Source: Stromatinia cepivora (taxonomy: Eukaryota; Ascomycota; Leotiomycetes; Helotiales; Sclerotiniaceae). Taken from it: a stretch of 64,000 nt of DNA. Position 1 is the first letter of the stretch. Every line of letters begins with the position of its first letter. Location: assembly GCA_014898415.1 (NCBI GenBank), contig RCTD01000025.1, forward strand, positions 186,001 to 250,000. The letters run 5' to 3'. Positions 1 to 12,548 of the stretch are shown here, piece by piece. The translations under genes and the position numbers were made by a program. Under the pieces are notes generated by a model. It saw only the letters and a program-made list of their open reading frames with translations. It did no database searches and was not told where the DNA came from.

Positions 1-3000
1 ATATCATGGCTGGCTGACATGTATATTCTGTCACCACTTGAACTGCAGCATCAAGGTTACTTTTCTTCATCATCGCCTCCATCAACAAATTAACGACCTC
101 TAAATGCGAACGCCTAGTTCTTAACTCCCTAGCAAAATCCAAAGCCGTCTTTCCTTCAAAAGTTTTTGCTTGGAGATCCACACCAGCATCGATGAGAACT
201 TGTACACTATCCTCACAGCCAAGCTTGACGGCTTTATGCAATGCAGTTTCCCCCTTTTTGTCTTTAGCTTGGATGTTAGCCTCAGCCTTAATCAGAACTT
301 TCATAACACAAGGATGTGGGGCGGAATACATGAGAACTGTTTCCCCGTTGTATACAGCATCAACATCCGCACCATTACGAATAAGTTCCTCGGCAATGAT
401 GGCATTATTCCTGTGATCTGAGCTGGCGGCACGAATTAATTCCGTAACAGAGTAAGCATTCTTGCAAGCGTCAACTTTTGCTCCTGCTGCTAGCAATTTT
501 TTTACAACCTCAATATTTCCAGACGTCGCTGCCATGGATAGGGCAGCATTATCGCGAAAACCCTTTCGCATCGACGTCTGCCCCCTTTTCTATTAATAAG
601 TCGATGGTTTCCGGAAGGTTTACCACGATTGATTTCATCAATGGGGTCAACTTTAATCCGTCTGATGCGTTTATGTCGGCTCCAGCCTCTATCAGAGCTC
701 TGATAACTCCTTCATGGCGGCGACCGATGGCCATATGGAGTGCCGTTTTATGGAAATTCTCTTCTTCAAGTGGAACTTCGATCAAAGAGGGCTCAGCAGA
801 AACAAGCTGTTTCACGACCTCAGTATGACCTCCCAATGAAGCCTTGTGAAGTGAATTTTCTCCGCGATAATCTTTAGCTAAAAGGTTTGCCTTGGAGGCG
901 ACGAGCACCGAAACTACAGAGGAGTGGCCCATTTCTGCTGCCATCAATAGAGGTGTGAAACCCTTGGAGCAAGTTGCCTCAATGTCTGCCCCTGACTTGA
1001 GCATTATGCCGATGATCGTTGGTAATCCAAAAATGGCAGCAGCTACGATTGGAGGGGGAAATTCAACCGTATGCCGTATGCTGAAAGCCTTCATAGCCAC
1101 AGACGCGCCATTTACGAGTATTCTTTGGTTGAGAAAATGCAGTACATCGTCCGTAAGTTCTATTTCCGTCGTACCTTGAGCATGTGCACCTAAGTACTGG
1201 CTTGCATACGACAACAAAGCGTACTGCCTAAGCCGAGTTCTCATGACTTCGCGATCCGGAGTTTTGGGTTTCTTGAATTCATCCAAAGACAGATATCTGA
1301 TGCAAGCCCGAGTGATCAAGACATCAGCATCGGCAAAGAACTTTGAGCGATGACGCTCAAAGTATTCTTGAAGAGTAGAGTGACATAGACGGATAACACC
1401 ACTCTCTGGGTCAACTACCACGAGACCGGCACAGACTGTTAGGAGCAAGTCTTGGTCGTAAAAATCATCTTCATCTAATCCGTCCTCATCAGGATCGAGT
1501 TCCATGATAGCCATGGCATGCTGGAGCTCGCGCACAGTCAAGGGTCTCTTTGTACAAGAAAGCCACATTAAGATGTTCATAGCCAAGTTTTTACGATTTA
1601 CGTCTTGTCCTTCCATGATTCTCTTCATGGCATCATCATAGGAGCTGTCTAGGATATTTGGCAGGCCAGTCAATGCTTTTTTAACACGACTGATCTTAAG
1701 TTCTGAAGCAATAGCTTCGATGTGTAAATGGGCAAGAAGGAACCTAACCAATAAATCAGTATAAGACATGGAGATAGGGAGTCCTACTTCACGAACATTC
1801 CATGAGCCTTCTCCGCAATTTTCCCTACAATTGTTTTCCGTAGGGTCGGATCCTTCTTGCAAAATTTGAGAATATTCTCCTCTGTATCTATACGAGCTTC
1901 CAGATACGCTCGCACATCATGGTCGCTAGCTCGAATTTCGAGATGTGAACAATCAGACAACTTATCTTCAATATCCCCTAGACGACGTGACGTAAGGAGG
2001 AGGTTTGTATTTGAAGGCAGATTCCGTAATTCGCGAATGAGATTTGACCTTGTTTTCTTTGTTTCCTCGCATTCGTCTAAGGCATCAACGACTATATACA
2101 AACGGGGGAACTCGGATATCAATGAATGGAGTAGGTGGATAGCCTCAGCGCTAGTCAGTTTTGTTCCCATAGAACTATGTTTGTGATATAAGTCAAGAAC
2201 ATAATCTGGAATTACGTATCGTTGTCGGACAAGCTGCTGTATAATGCTAGCGAGATATTCGGCGATAGTTGTTTTCTCTGCGTAGTTACAATAGATGAAT
2301 GCCACGCCGACATTCGAGGCCGAAAACTTTGTTTCCAAATTGTCGACAATGGCGGAAGCAAGTACTGTTTTGCCCGCTCCGGGTGAGCCTGAGCACCACA
2401 GTAATCTATCCTTTCCATCTAGCCAGCTTTGATATTTTTGGCTTTCAAAAAGCCATTCGCCAGTACCCTCTTGTCTTCGGCTCAGTATTTCGCGTTGCTT
2501 GGAGTGACAGTCAATTGCAGACAGCCATTTCAGGACTTGGATACTTTCTTTGCCCATTTGTTGAGTAATGATAGTATCCAACCCGTCACTAATCGTCGTG
2601 ACTTGTTTCGAAATATCAACGACTCTCTCCGCCGTGGTCGAGACCGTGGACCTAGCTAATCATTAGCATTGCTTGAGTTCCTGTGGACTCGAGGCATACA
2701 AATTTAAAATATCCATAGCAAGGACCAGATTACTCCTCACGTGTTCGATGTTCTCTTGTAATCTCATCAATGTACTTTTCCTGAATGGATAGAGAATTCT
2801 TCTTCCCTGTTCCGTCATCCTGTCCCTAAATCCATTGTTATCATGGCTGTTCGTTGCCATCAAATTATTTCTGTCTACCACTGAAGGTTTGCAAATCATG
2901 ACCTTATTTAATTCATCCCGCAATTCTGCGATACTGTCTTCGCAGTCCAAAATCTTAGACTCCACAGTTTTTGCCATTGCCTTATCGAAAGCAGGACTCT

Positions 3001-3178
3001 GTAGAGTGGCTTTTAATAGCGAAAAGTTCGTCAAAAGACTTTCGATAGATTTAATCATGTCGGCATTTTCCTTTTTGCTACCTTTCCAGGCATTATAATA
3101 ATTTACAAGCCCCTCGCAAACTTGTATCCCAGCGGATAGGATACCAGCAATATTGCTGATTGCCCCTATTGCTTCCAT
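1..3178 (-). CDS. NACHT-ankyrin STAND (NLR-like) protein, 3' end outside the window
   Basis: A fungal NLR-like gene reading leftwards off the window. I infer exons 3178-2700, 2651-1797 and 1743 onward, with introns of 48 bp (GTATGC..TAG) and 53 bp (GTTCGT..TAG). The second joins the peptide HGM to FLLAHLH. Residues 1-160 resemble the helical N-terminal domain of fungal STAND proteins. The NACHT NTPase follows, with Walker A GSPGAGKT near residue 248 and a Walker B-like VVDALDEC near 346, then a helical region. Ankyrin repeats start near position 1000 and continue to position 1. Such proteins are linked to non-self recognition and programmed cell death in fungi (family knowledge). At 557-560 the ankyrin frame breaks: one base too many in an A/T run (T on the coding strand) gives a stop, while the next frame continues perfect ankyrin sequence to the window edge. 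This is either a sequencing error or a disabling mutation. Confidence 0.85.
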
Positions 3179-4292
3179 AGCTCTTGCGAGTCTAACACAA
3201 GCACGGAAGTACTATATTTTCGATGATATATGGCCGTACAATGTGCAAATCAAGTATGAAATTGATTTGTGGAGTAAGACCAGGGTCAAGAGAATATCGA
3301 GTATCAAATTCGGGTCCAATTAGAAAATTGGTATAGTATCGAAAGATTTATGGACAAAACAACGAAAAGCTCAAGGTGCGCGCTCCACCCAAAAGATATA
3401 TCTCGAAAGCTGGAAGCGAATGTTCATGTGCGGCTGACAGAAATACACGTTTCACAGAGAGGTTCGAATTCCAAAGAAGGAAATGGAAATCAATAGTAAG
3501 ATTCCATAGAATAAAAAACTTGGGAGAATGGAAGCTGTCCTTTTACAGAACACCTACCTGTATACTCAAATACAGTTCTCGTTGGCGTTAAATTGTGGCA
3601 GAGTGAGCATCTTGCAGGAGGCTGTGAAGTGTGGAGTTTCAGCTAGAACTCTTCGACTCGGAAAATGCATCATTCGTGGATGTGTGGCGATGTCAAGCCA
3701 TAAGCTCAGCGATACACAATTATGCGCAACGATGTCTCTCGAGTCTCTCGAGTCTCTCGAGTCTCGATTGAGTAGAGTTGAGTTTGAATTTTCGGCGGAG
3801 TCTTATGCCGACAATCCTAAAGTCGCTGGCCCACTGAAGTTTAGTGTGATTGGACCCTTCATCACTGCCAAAATAGCCATCACTGTAGTATAATTCATAG
3901 TATAATTCATATAGAGACTTCCCGGATATAGGATTGATCTCAGATGTAAAGACAGAAAATACATTGTGGCTGAATCTAAAAAAACGATTTAGAAAAGATA
4001 GAACTCACAAACACTTTATCAAATGTGGTCACGTGCTCGGTACATTTACCCCAGATTCCCCCATTCCGGGAAGCGGTTGGCATGTGAAGATGCGCCGAGG
4101 ACAACCCAAGGAAGCATCAGCGCATGTAACGATGGCAATATTTGCAAATACACAACGACGAAATTATACTTGAGAACCATCTAAGTTCTTGATCAGTACT
4201 TCAGTGCACCTCCTCATGAAGCCTTTAAATCTGCAGACTCGTTGAGCTGCTCATAACAGTATTCCGGAGTCTATTTTACAAAGCTCATTATA
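3179..4292. other. Intergenic, divergent promoter region
   Basis: This lies between the starts of the STAND gene (leftward) and the ABCD transporter (rightward), so it must hold both promoters. Apart from the short tandem repeat I see no gene. Short open frames here show no domain and no splice structure. Confidence 0.5.
3734..3766. repeat. 9-bp tandem repeat
   Basis: Three head-to-tail copies of GTCTCTCGA followed by a partial copy. They lie in noncoding DNA upstream of the STAND gene. A 121-codon open frame crosses them but shows no recognisable domain. Confidence 0.8.
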
Positions 4293-6635
4293 ATGGCTGC
4301 GCAATCTAAAATCGATTTCCTGCCACCGGATAGAACGATCAAGAGTATAATATCTGGCCTCACATCATTATACCTCAAACATCGAACAAAGATCTCTCGG
4401 ACGGTTTATTTGACATTATTCTTCGCTCTTCTCAATCGCATACGATCTGCCATTTCCGAACAAAAGGCTGCAGCCATTCGTCATGCAGAATCGCGAAGAA
4501 GAGGTCCGGTTGCACTGGGAAATGGCGCGCAAGGAACCGAAAGAAAAAAGGTCGAGCTGAATAGAGAGTTTTTCAAGAATCTGATCCGGCTTTTGAGGAT
4601 ATGTATACCCGGATGGAGGAGCAAGGAGATGCGATTGCTTGTCAGTCACAGTATCTTCCTTGTTATCAGAACTCTGATCAGTTTGAAAGTTGCAGCCATG
4701 GATGGTGCATTGGTTTCAAGTCTGGTACGAGGAAAAGGGAAGGACTTTTTGATTGGCATTGTATGGTGGATGTTGATCGCGGTTCCTGCAACATTCACGA
4801 ATTCTATGGTATGTTCCATATGACCCCGTCTGCTGCGATCAAGCTAATATATAATATCTACAGCTCTCATATCATCAATGTAAACTTGCGCTTCAATACC
4901 GAACACGATTAACGAATTATATCCACGATAGATACTTGTCGAATATGACATTTTACTCCCTCTCTGCTCTCGATGATCGAATAAAGAACGCAGATCAATT
5001 AATAACTGTGGATGTATCAAAATTTGCGAATAGTTTGGCAGAGTTATATGGAAATCTCGCAAAACCAGCATTAGATATGGCAATATACAACTATTCTCTT
5101 TCCAAAAGTGTTGGTGGCGAGGGGCTTCTTTTTATGTCGCTACTGGTACAACTTTCAGCAAATGTTATGAGAGCATTGACTCCTCCTTTTGGAAAATATG
5201 TGGCAGATGAAGCAAGATTAGAAGGAGAATTTCGATTTCAACATTCGAGATTGATAGATTATAGTGAAGAGGTTGCGTTGTACAATGGACATGAAGCTGA
5301 AAAGGATACTCTGGATAAAGGCTACTTTACACTCATAAAACATGTAAACTGTGAGTATCCCCTTGATTCGGTTTTTAACATCCAACTAATACTGCCATAG
5401 ATATTTTGAGACGAAGATTCACACATGGAATAATGGAGGTAATGAACGTGACAACTCCTTCCGGGGAAGAGAAGCTAACTACTATAGGATTTCGTTATCA
5501 AATACGTATGGGGAGCTCTAGGACTTATTCTCTGTAGTGTCCCGGTATTCTTTAAGATACCAGGTGCAAGTTCAGCAAGTATGGGTGACCGAACAGAAAG
5601 CTTTGTAACCAATCGAAGATTATTGCTTTCTAGTTCCGACGCCTTCGGTCGAGTAATGTTCTCCTACAAGGAGGTTACTGAATTAGCCGGATATACCTCA
5701 CGAGTCGCAACACTCTTGGAAGTTATGGATGAGATCAAAGCTGGACGATTCGTTAAAACCTTGGTATCCGAGGACGATTCTGGTGAACAATTAGAATTGA
5801 TGAGAGGAAGAGGTACTGTGATTGAAAGTGAAGACATTGAATTCGTTGATGTGTATGTTCTATTCAAGCCTAATTCTTGCAATTGCTAACCATTCACAGG
5901 CCAATTATCACTCCCGGTGGAAGTATTCTTGTCCGAAAACTATCTTTTTCCATGAAACGTGGGGATCACGTTCTAGTAGTCGGACCAAACGGATGCGGTA
6001 AATCCTCCTTATTCCGCATTCTGGGAGGTCTATGGCCCGTCTATGGCGGTACCGTCCGCAAACCACCCCTTTCCCAAGTTTTCTACGTCCCACAACGACC
6101 ATACCTTAGCGCCGGATCCCTTCGTCAACAAATCATCTACCCCGATTCTCTTCGTACCATGCGCAGTAAAGGTATAACTGATTCGGACCTCCTTGCTATC
6201 CTCTCCATCCTCGATCTTGATCACCTCGTAACAGCTTTCCCCAATGGCTGGGACGCCGAAGCTGAATGGCGCGATGTGTTATCTGGAGGACTTCAACAAC
6301 GTGTAGCCATGGCTCGCCTCTTCTATAATCGTCCCAAATATGCAATTCTAGATGAATGCACAAGTAGCGTCACTCTAGAGATGGAAAAAATCATGTATGA
6401 ACATGCCAAAGCTTTAGATATAACATTGATGACGGTAAGTCATCGTAGAAGTTTATGGAAATATCATAGTAAGATATTACAATTTGATGGGCAGGGAAAA
6501 TATATTTTCACGGGATTAGATGCGGAGAAGAGATTGAAATTGGAGGATGAAAAGGAGGAGTTGGAGGCTCATTTGAGGGCTATGCCGGAGGTTAGGAGGA
6601 GATTCGATGAATTGATGTTAGGGAGGGGTGAGTGA
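4293..6635 (+). CDS. Peroxisomal ABC half-transporter, subfamily D (ALDP/PXA type)
   Basis: Five exons: 4293-4808, 4864-5350, 5401-5438, 5488-5852 and 5900-6635. The four introns are 47-55 bp and the product is 713 aa, matching the usual ABCD half-transporter length. The N-terminal half is the ABCD membrane domain, with the [12 protein letters not shown] segment that corresponds to the EEIAFYGGHEVE region of human ALDP. The C-terminal half is the nucleotide-binding domain: Walker A GPNGCGKS, signature LSGGLQQR, Walker [10 protein letters not shown] and switch histidine VSH. ABCD proteins dimerise in the peroxisomal membrane and import very-long-chain fatty acyl-CoA for beta-oxidation (family knowledge). 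I cannot decide between PXA1 and PXA2 orthology from sequence alone. Exon 3 is a 38-bp micro-exon. All catalytic motifs are intact. Confidence 0.95.
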
Positions 6636-7188
6636 AGGGAGATGTGGAGACCAGAATACATATATGTCTTATGTTACCCATATACCATTTTATTTACCCG
6701 TGTGTTTCCATATTCCCGGAATTCGGTTGTTATAATATGAAACTACCTATACTTTATACTTTTTGAGCTCGGCACTTAGATCGTTGGAAAATATTATCCG
6801 GTATAGTGGTGATTTTCCAATGTTAAGCCAAGCTTCATTTCATCTTATTACCTATCCCATATATTCTCCAGTATTAGATAGACTATCATTCCAAACTAAT
6901 ATTATATAAAACTTACATAATACTTATAAATATTAAACACTAGCAGCTCTAGACCAATTCCGTGTATGGGGCTCGGGGTACGGGGGGTGAAAATTAAATC
7001 TATTCATGAAATTTGTGGTGCTTTTGGCTTGGCTTGGCTGCAGTGCGTGCGTCGGGTGAATTTTGATGTTTGATAACTTACTTTTATTGGATAGATAGAT
7101 ATATTTAGATATATATAGTCGAGTGCAGGTATAATGGTATCGCAACAAATTCTGACGCCAAACACCCAACATCCAACATCTAATAATT

Positions 7189-7221
<33 letters not shown>

Positions 7222-7356
7222 ATTATGAAATATTAAACTCACAATCCTCATCCCACAACATGATCAATCCTCCATTCTGGTATCAAAAGCACCCAAGATC
7301 CTCCCCCCTCCATCTCCTGAACATAAAATTCCATACATAACCTCGAATGGGTATCT
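6636..7356. other. Convergent intergenic region with (TA)n run
   Basis: This holds the 3' flanks of two convergent genes. A pure TA run of about 24 bp lies near 7190-7212. No gene seen. Confidence 0.5.
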
Positions 7357-8563
7357 CTATAAATCAATCTTCCATCTATCCCCCCCGTCTGCATCCTCAT
7401 CCTCATCCTCGCTTCCCTTTTCATTCTTCATTTCACTCTTTCTTTTGTCCTCATGGTTATCTCTTTTATCTTCATTTTCGAATTCAATTTCCGTATGTGC
7501 AGCCAAAGGTATCTGTGAACATTCCCTTAGTATCTCTTTTCCAGTTTCGTCTACGGTGATACCGTAGTAGATCCAAGTTGCTGTGTATGTAAATGAAATT
7601 TCTTTGCCTTTGTTTTGGTTTCCTTTTTCTTCTCCTTCTTCTGGGTACGAAGGAGTTCCACCACTTTCGCTCGGATATGTCGTCGACTCGTGACCATGCG
7701 AAGAAGAAGAAAGAAAAACAACATCCGAAGGTCCCAATCTCCTCTTTTTCATCTCCATCTTCCCCTTCCGCCTTTTTTCCCAAGAACTCACCCCCACTTC
7801 CACCCTAGGAACCCCACCCCGCACCTCCAACCTCCCCCATCCCATCCCCCTCATCTCCTCCCGCACCCCACCATTAACCAAACCCAACATTCTCAAAAAC
7901 ATCCTCCATTCCTCTTTCGTAATCCCCGAAACCCCTGCTTTGGTGGAAGGCGTTATGGATATATAGAGGGAAGTTTTGAATGATGTGCTCTTTTGGGTGG
8001 TGGGGTGTGTGGTGGTTGTGGAGAGGGTGTATGTGTCTTGATCTTGATCTTGATCTGGAGAGGAAGGAGAGGAGGATGAAGATCCGCTAGCGCGGCCGGG
8101 TGAAAATGTGTAATAAGGGGAGGAAGTAGGACCGGTGGGATAGAGGAGATGGAGATTGGAGAGGAGGTTGTTGGTTAAACTTGTCCAGGCTTGATGGAGT
8201 TGGGGACAGGTGGAGGTCAGCGTGAAGGGGATTGGGAGGGGCGGGGAAGAGGATGAAAGTGAAGGGTTGTGGGAGGCGGGGGGACGGATGTTAAGGATTC
8301 CGAAGTGGGAGGGGTGGAGAGATGTGGTTGTATAGAGGGTGAGAGGAGTTTGTGGTTGATTGAGAATTGAAAGGGCTATAAGAGAGAGATGTTAGTTTGG
8401 TTTTTGAGAGGGAAAAAGAAGTAGGAGGATTGGGAATTTTCATAATTCTAAACTTACTTTCTGGTGAATTGGGTGTTAGATATGATTGTGTAGGATATGC
8501 ATTTATTGAAGCGATCAAACTGGCCAGCAGCGAGAGAGTAGATATTGACGTATGCGAATACAT
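7357..8563 (-). CDS. Secreted protein of unknown function
   Basis: Two exons, 8563-8458 and 8375-7357, with an 82-bp intron (GTAAGT..TATAG), give 374 aa. I chose the ATG at 8563 because it starts directly with a signal peptide (basic-free hydrophobic core LSLLASLIAS, likely cut after INA near residue 22). An upstream in-frame ATG at 8728 would bury that signal. The mature protein is rich in Ser, Thr and Pro, with a short Gln-Asp repeat near the middle. The last 40 residues are highly charged with an acidic run. The C-terminus reads KIDL, which only loosely recalls an ER-retention tetrapeptide. I do not recognise the family. Most GC- and C-rich low-complexity sequence in it is coding, which explains the open shadow frames on the other strand. 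Confidence 0.75.
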
Positions 8564-10539
8564 GGCTATTTTCCCCTTCGTCTGAAATCTTCTATTTTCG
8601 CGGAAAATGAAAATCAGATGGAAAGATAACACGACTAGAAATTCCCAATCCTTCTGGGTTGTTATAAAGCCGTGAAAGAGTGAAAGAAAAGCAGGAAGGG
8701 TATCAATAAATCCAAAAAAAGACGACAAAGTTCTTCAAATCCCAAGCTAGAAATCTAACCAACAAACCAAAAATCAAACCAAAATCCCTCAAATTCACTC
8801 AATCCCTCCATTTTCCATCCTTCCCCCCCCTTATATATATACCCCTCCCACCTTCCCATCCCTCTCCTCTAATTCTCTAAACCCTGAGCTCATCAATCCC
8901 CTTCTCACCTACAATACCCATCCATCCCACTTCGCGCCCAATCCAAACCTCACAAGCATGCATACCACCAACCAACCACCAACAAATGCATCCATCCACC
9001 CTGCATAAAAAACAAAACAACCAAAAAAATAAGCAACCACACCCTACAAAACATGGTTCAGAAACATAGCTAAGCGCTTACTCTATATATCAATATCAAT
9101 GCGCTCGTGCATCATGATAGCTAATAGCATGGGTTATTTATATATATATACCTACCTACATATAGGGAGCACCCTATAAGATTACGATCCGTTTTGTTTC
9201 ATAATAGCCGCTTGGTACCATAATTCTACCATACCCTACCATACCATACCAGCGCTTAAACCACCCCATCACAAACAATATACCTCGTACAGAAGGACCT
9301 GGTTATAAGGGACCGAAAAATTCGACCAATCGAATCCCGTATATCCATTGAAGGCATTCAGGCATCAACGAAATTTGTATGGTCAACCTTAAAATTTTAG
9401 CTTCATTTTAGTTCCACTTTTCAAAATTTTATAAAATTATCATGTGATAGGCTAGCGCTCGGGCCTTCTCCCACCAATTTTTATATAGGATTCGACAAAA
9501 TCAATATCACAATCCCTTATAAATCAAAAATCCTGAAAATCATTATATAAAATCGATATGATTGAAAAACTTGACCCGTATAAAGAGTTATCCCTTATAA
9601 TGTAGTCCCTTATAACCAGGTCCTTCTGTACTGCGTCCCCCATCCTATCTCATCCCCAAATCAATCCACCCAATTTCGAAAGATAAATATAGAGTAGTTG
9701 ACTTGGATATCAATTAATAATTAACCCATACCAATTCCAGCCATTTCAAGAAAAATTATTCGCCATGGAGCTTTTCCATCGAGATCGTACTGGTACTCTA
9801 CTTCGGAGTTCATACCACCATGCCTTTTCCTTTCCACGCCAGGGGTCACCGGCAGTTAACCTTCACAATTACGGTTTACCTGTGTAACTACCGATGAGTG
9901 CCGAGGTTATTTTAAATCACGTTATGAATCTACATGTGCACTCCGTATAACATATAATTCCATCTCGATCTTGAGTTATGGGGAAAGAATTCATGAATTC
10001 CTCCACTATATAATGTATTTTGCTGTCGGCTTTCCCGCTTCACATTTTAAGCCTTTTTGGGTTTTCAAAAACCTCCTCTACTACGATTCCCCACCCTCCT
10101 CCCCCCGCCCTCAATCAAAACTCGCTGTCTGGTATCTCTTTCCTCTCAAAAGCTCAAGCCCTTTTTCTCAATTCATATACACTCCATCCAAGCAAAAGCA
10201 TAATACAAGAAAAAGTCTTTCAAGTCGAAGCCCAACCAAATTTTCACTACCAACGTTGCAAAATTCCCCATCTCCAACGCTCCAGATATCAACCATCCGT
10301 CTGAGTTCATATCTAACATATGCACATGAAACCAAAACCAAAGAAAGAGGGACAAAAAACAATGTGTAAACATTTCCGAATCTAACACAAAGTCCAAAGA
10401 GAAATCAAATCAAGGTAACGCCAAATCGCTATGCATCCAAAAACTGGGCGAAAATCATAGTGTAGACGAAAGTTGCTAGCCCGTTTGGAAGATTGATTGT
10501 ATGGCTGAAAGTAAACAATGGCATGCTGTTATTAAAGAT
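8564..10539. other. Intergenic region around the MITE
   Basis: About 2 kb between the secreted-protein start and the 3' end of FBP26. A C-rich pyrimidine tract and TATATATA lie at about 8820-8850, upstream of the secreted gene. The MITE occupies 9288-9630. Short open frames at 9970-10370 have no domain and look like noise. Confidence 0.5.
9288..9630. mobile_element. MITE-like element, perfect inverted termini, TA target duplication
   Basis: The ends at 9287-9313 and 9605-9631 are perfect inverted copies over 27 bp. If the element starts with CAGAAGGACCTGG at 9290 and ends at 9628, it is flanked by TA on both sides (9288-9289 and 9629-9630), the target choice of Tc1/mariner-type transposases. 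The 339-bp interior has no coding frame and contains extra TTATAAGGGA-like motifs. It would be a non-autonomous element mobilised in trans. No transposase gene is present in the window. Confidence 0.85.
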
Positions 10540-12160
10540 TTATTTGCCGTCTAGTACTGTTGAGAATGTTAGCGGGGTTATCAATGTAATTATAGAAATG
10601 AGTTACTTACCAACGGTAGTTGTAGTATCCGGAACAGGGTCTTCATGCTTCGCAACACTACCCTTACCACGCCAAGTACTGACAGCAGGGATTTGTGCAT
10701 CATAACGGACCTCTTGTGTACCATAAGCACGAGGGGTGAGTTTAATGAGTGTGTGAAGAGGTACGGCCATCCATGGTGATTCATCTTGGGGCTTCTTCAT
10801 GAAGTAAGCGTAGATACAACTAGATATGGTTAGCAGGTTGTATGCATTTAAACGAACAAGCCTTACCGAAGAACAGCTTGATGGGTAACAATCAAAATAT
10901 CCTCTGATCGTTCCAATTCCATGATGATGGGTTCTAGCCGAATAACAACATCACGATAAGATTCTCCACCGCGATATCTGTAGTTGTATTTATCCTCATC
11001 ACGGGCCTCGAAATCATCTGGATATTGCTCCTTGATATCTTGATAGGTAAGTCCATCACAAACACCAGAGTTTAGTTCATCGAGAGCCTTCCATTGAAGC
11101 TGATTATACTCATTAGGAAGGTGACGAGCTGTGGCGATAGTGCGACGAAGGGTTGAAGTCCAGACAGTCAATGGGCGATTGTCCTATTTAAATTAGTCAT
11201 GGGACTTAACTAAATCTCGATGGAAAAGTACGTACTCCTACTGATTCTAGAACCAATGCAGGTAATTTCTTGGCATACATCTCCCCACGAGGGGATAACT
11301 CGGCATCACCACCAATCTTTCCTTCAAGGTTGTACATAGACTCTCCGTGCTTATAGAAAATTAGCAACATGAAATTCATAATATCCAATGGTTTCTTACT
11401 CGTGACAACCAAATAGATCTCGGCTTAATATGCAAATTCATCAAGTAATAGACCACACGACTTTGAAGATAGTCTTGAATCCGATTGATGATGACTTGTT
11501 TTCCGACGTTCATAATCTTCAGATAGGTAAGATCACTCTCATCATCGTCAATTGTCTCATAGACCTTCTCGTAATTCTTGATCCTATTTCTAAAGTCTTG
11601 TGCGGCTTTCTCCGGGTCTGAACCAGCGTAGTCTGGGGATGTAGTCTTTACTTCCAGAATATTTGACATTATCAAGTCCTCATCGTCACATTTCGATTCG
11701 ACAAAAAGGGTCTCGATTCCTTCGGCATCACAACGATCTTTGATCCATCTACGGCGCTCTTTTGTACTATTTGTAGCATCAAGAATGGCAACAATTCCTT
11801 GCTTATTCTTAAACCAATCAAGCATGTCATTGACGGCAGCTTCGGCGGCAGCTTTGCGCATACGTTCGCCTTCAGTATTGCTCGTATCGAAGAAATCGGC
11901 TGTAGGGTTGGGAGTTGCGTTTCGACGATAGTTGCCGACGTTGAAAACTTGAGCATCGATTGACAGCCATTTGAGGTAACGTTGAGCTATAAAGAAGATA
12001 TATTCAGATTTGCATGTACCTGAATCGATTGATATTTGTACGTACCCTTTTGTGCAATGAGAGATTTTCCTCTTGCAGGAAGACCGACCATTACCACGCA
12101 GATCTGAGTATCCTCAACCTGTACACCGTAGCCATTAGACTTTGTCTTGAATCGCGTCAT
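10540..12160 (-). CDS. FBP26: 6-phosphofructo-2-kinase/fructose-2,6-bisphosphatase, FBP26 type
   Basis: Six exons: 12160-12046, 11986-11400, 11349-11236, 11183-10867, 10819-10611 and 10556-10540. Introns are 47-59 bp. The product is 452 aa, matching yeast Fbp26 (452 aa). The N-terminal kinase-fold domain has the P-loop GLPARGKS (residues 26-33) and FNVGNYRR. The C-terminal histidine-phosphatase domain starts exactly at exon 3 with the catalytic His of SRHGES (residue 235), then TSTLRRT, the acid region [12 protein letters not shown] and the second His of THQAVLR. The enzyme sets the level of fructose-2,6-bisphosphate and so the balance of glycolysis and gluconeogenesis in the cytosol. Because the phosphatase residues are complete and the whole length aligns with Fbp26, phosphatase activity is likely; residual kinase activity is uncertain. 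The last exon codes for only LDGK plus stop. Confidence 0.96.
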
Positions 12161-12516
12161 TTTTGTAGAGAACGGTCAGAGTTAAAAAGTAGGATTAGAA
12201 GAAGATCAATTGAATAGAAAAGAGGTATAATGAAGGATTAAATGGTGAGTTGCAAAAGAGAGAAAAGAACGATCGCGTGAGGTTATCAACGGCGATTAAA
12301 AGGTAAGGAACGGGTGAGTTCCGAGGGATAAGCTATTTTCTGCACAAGGAGAACAGAAAATAGATTTCCTCGAATGGCATAAATCGGTCAGTATCTCTAA
12401 TAAACTCGAGAGAAACAAAGTGAATTAGGAAAAATATGCAAAGTATATGGACATTGAATGCTTTTGAATGAAGGGCGTAAGGAATTGAGTGTAATGGAGA
12501 TATTGGTGATGAATTT

Positions 12517-12548
12517 ATGATTTCATGATTTCATGATTTCATGATTTC
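12517..12548. repeat. 8-bp tandem repeat (ATGATTTC x4)
   Basis: Four exact copies in the 5' flank of FBP26, about 360 bp upstream of its start codon. Confidence 0.85.

Noticed and set aside
3455..3480. B-box-like GGTTCGAATTCC suggesting a tRNA
   Set aside because: The flanking bases do not form a T stem and no cloverleaf can be drawn upstream.
3528..3893. 121-codon plus-strand frame
   Set aside because: It includes the 9-bp tandem repeat (LESLESLES), has no domain, and has no splice or promoter support.
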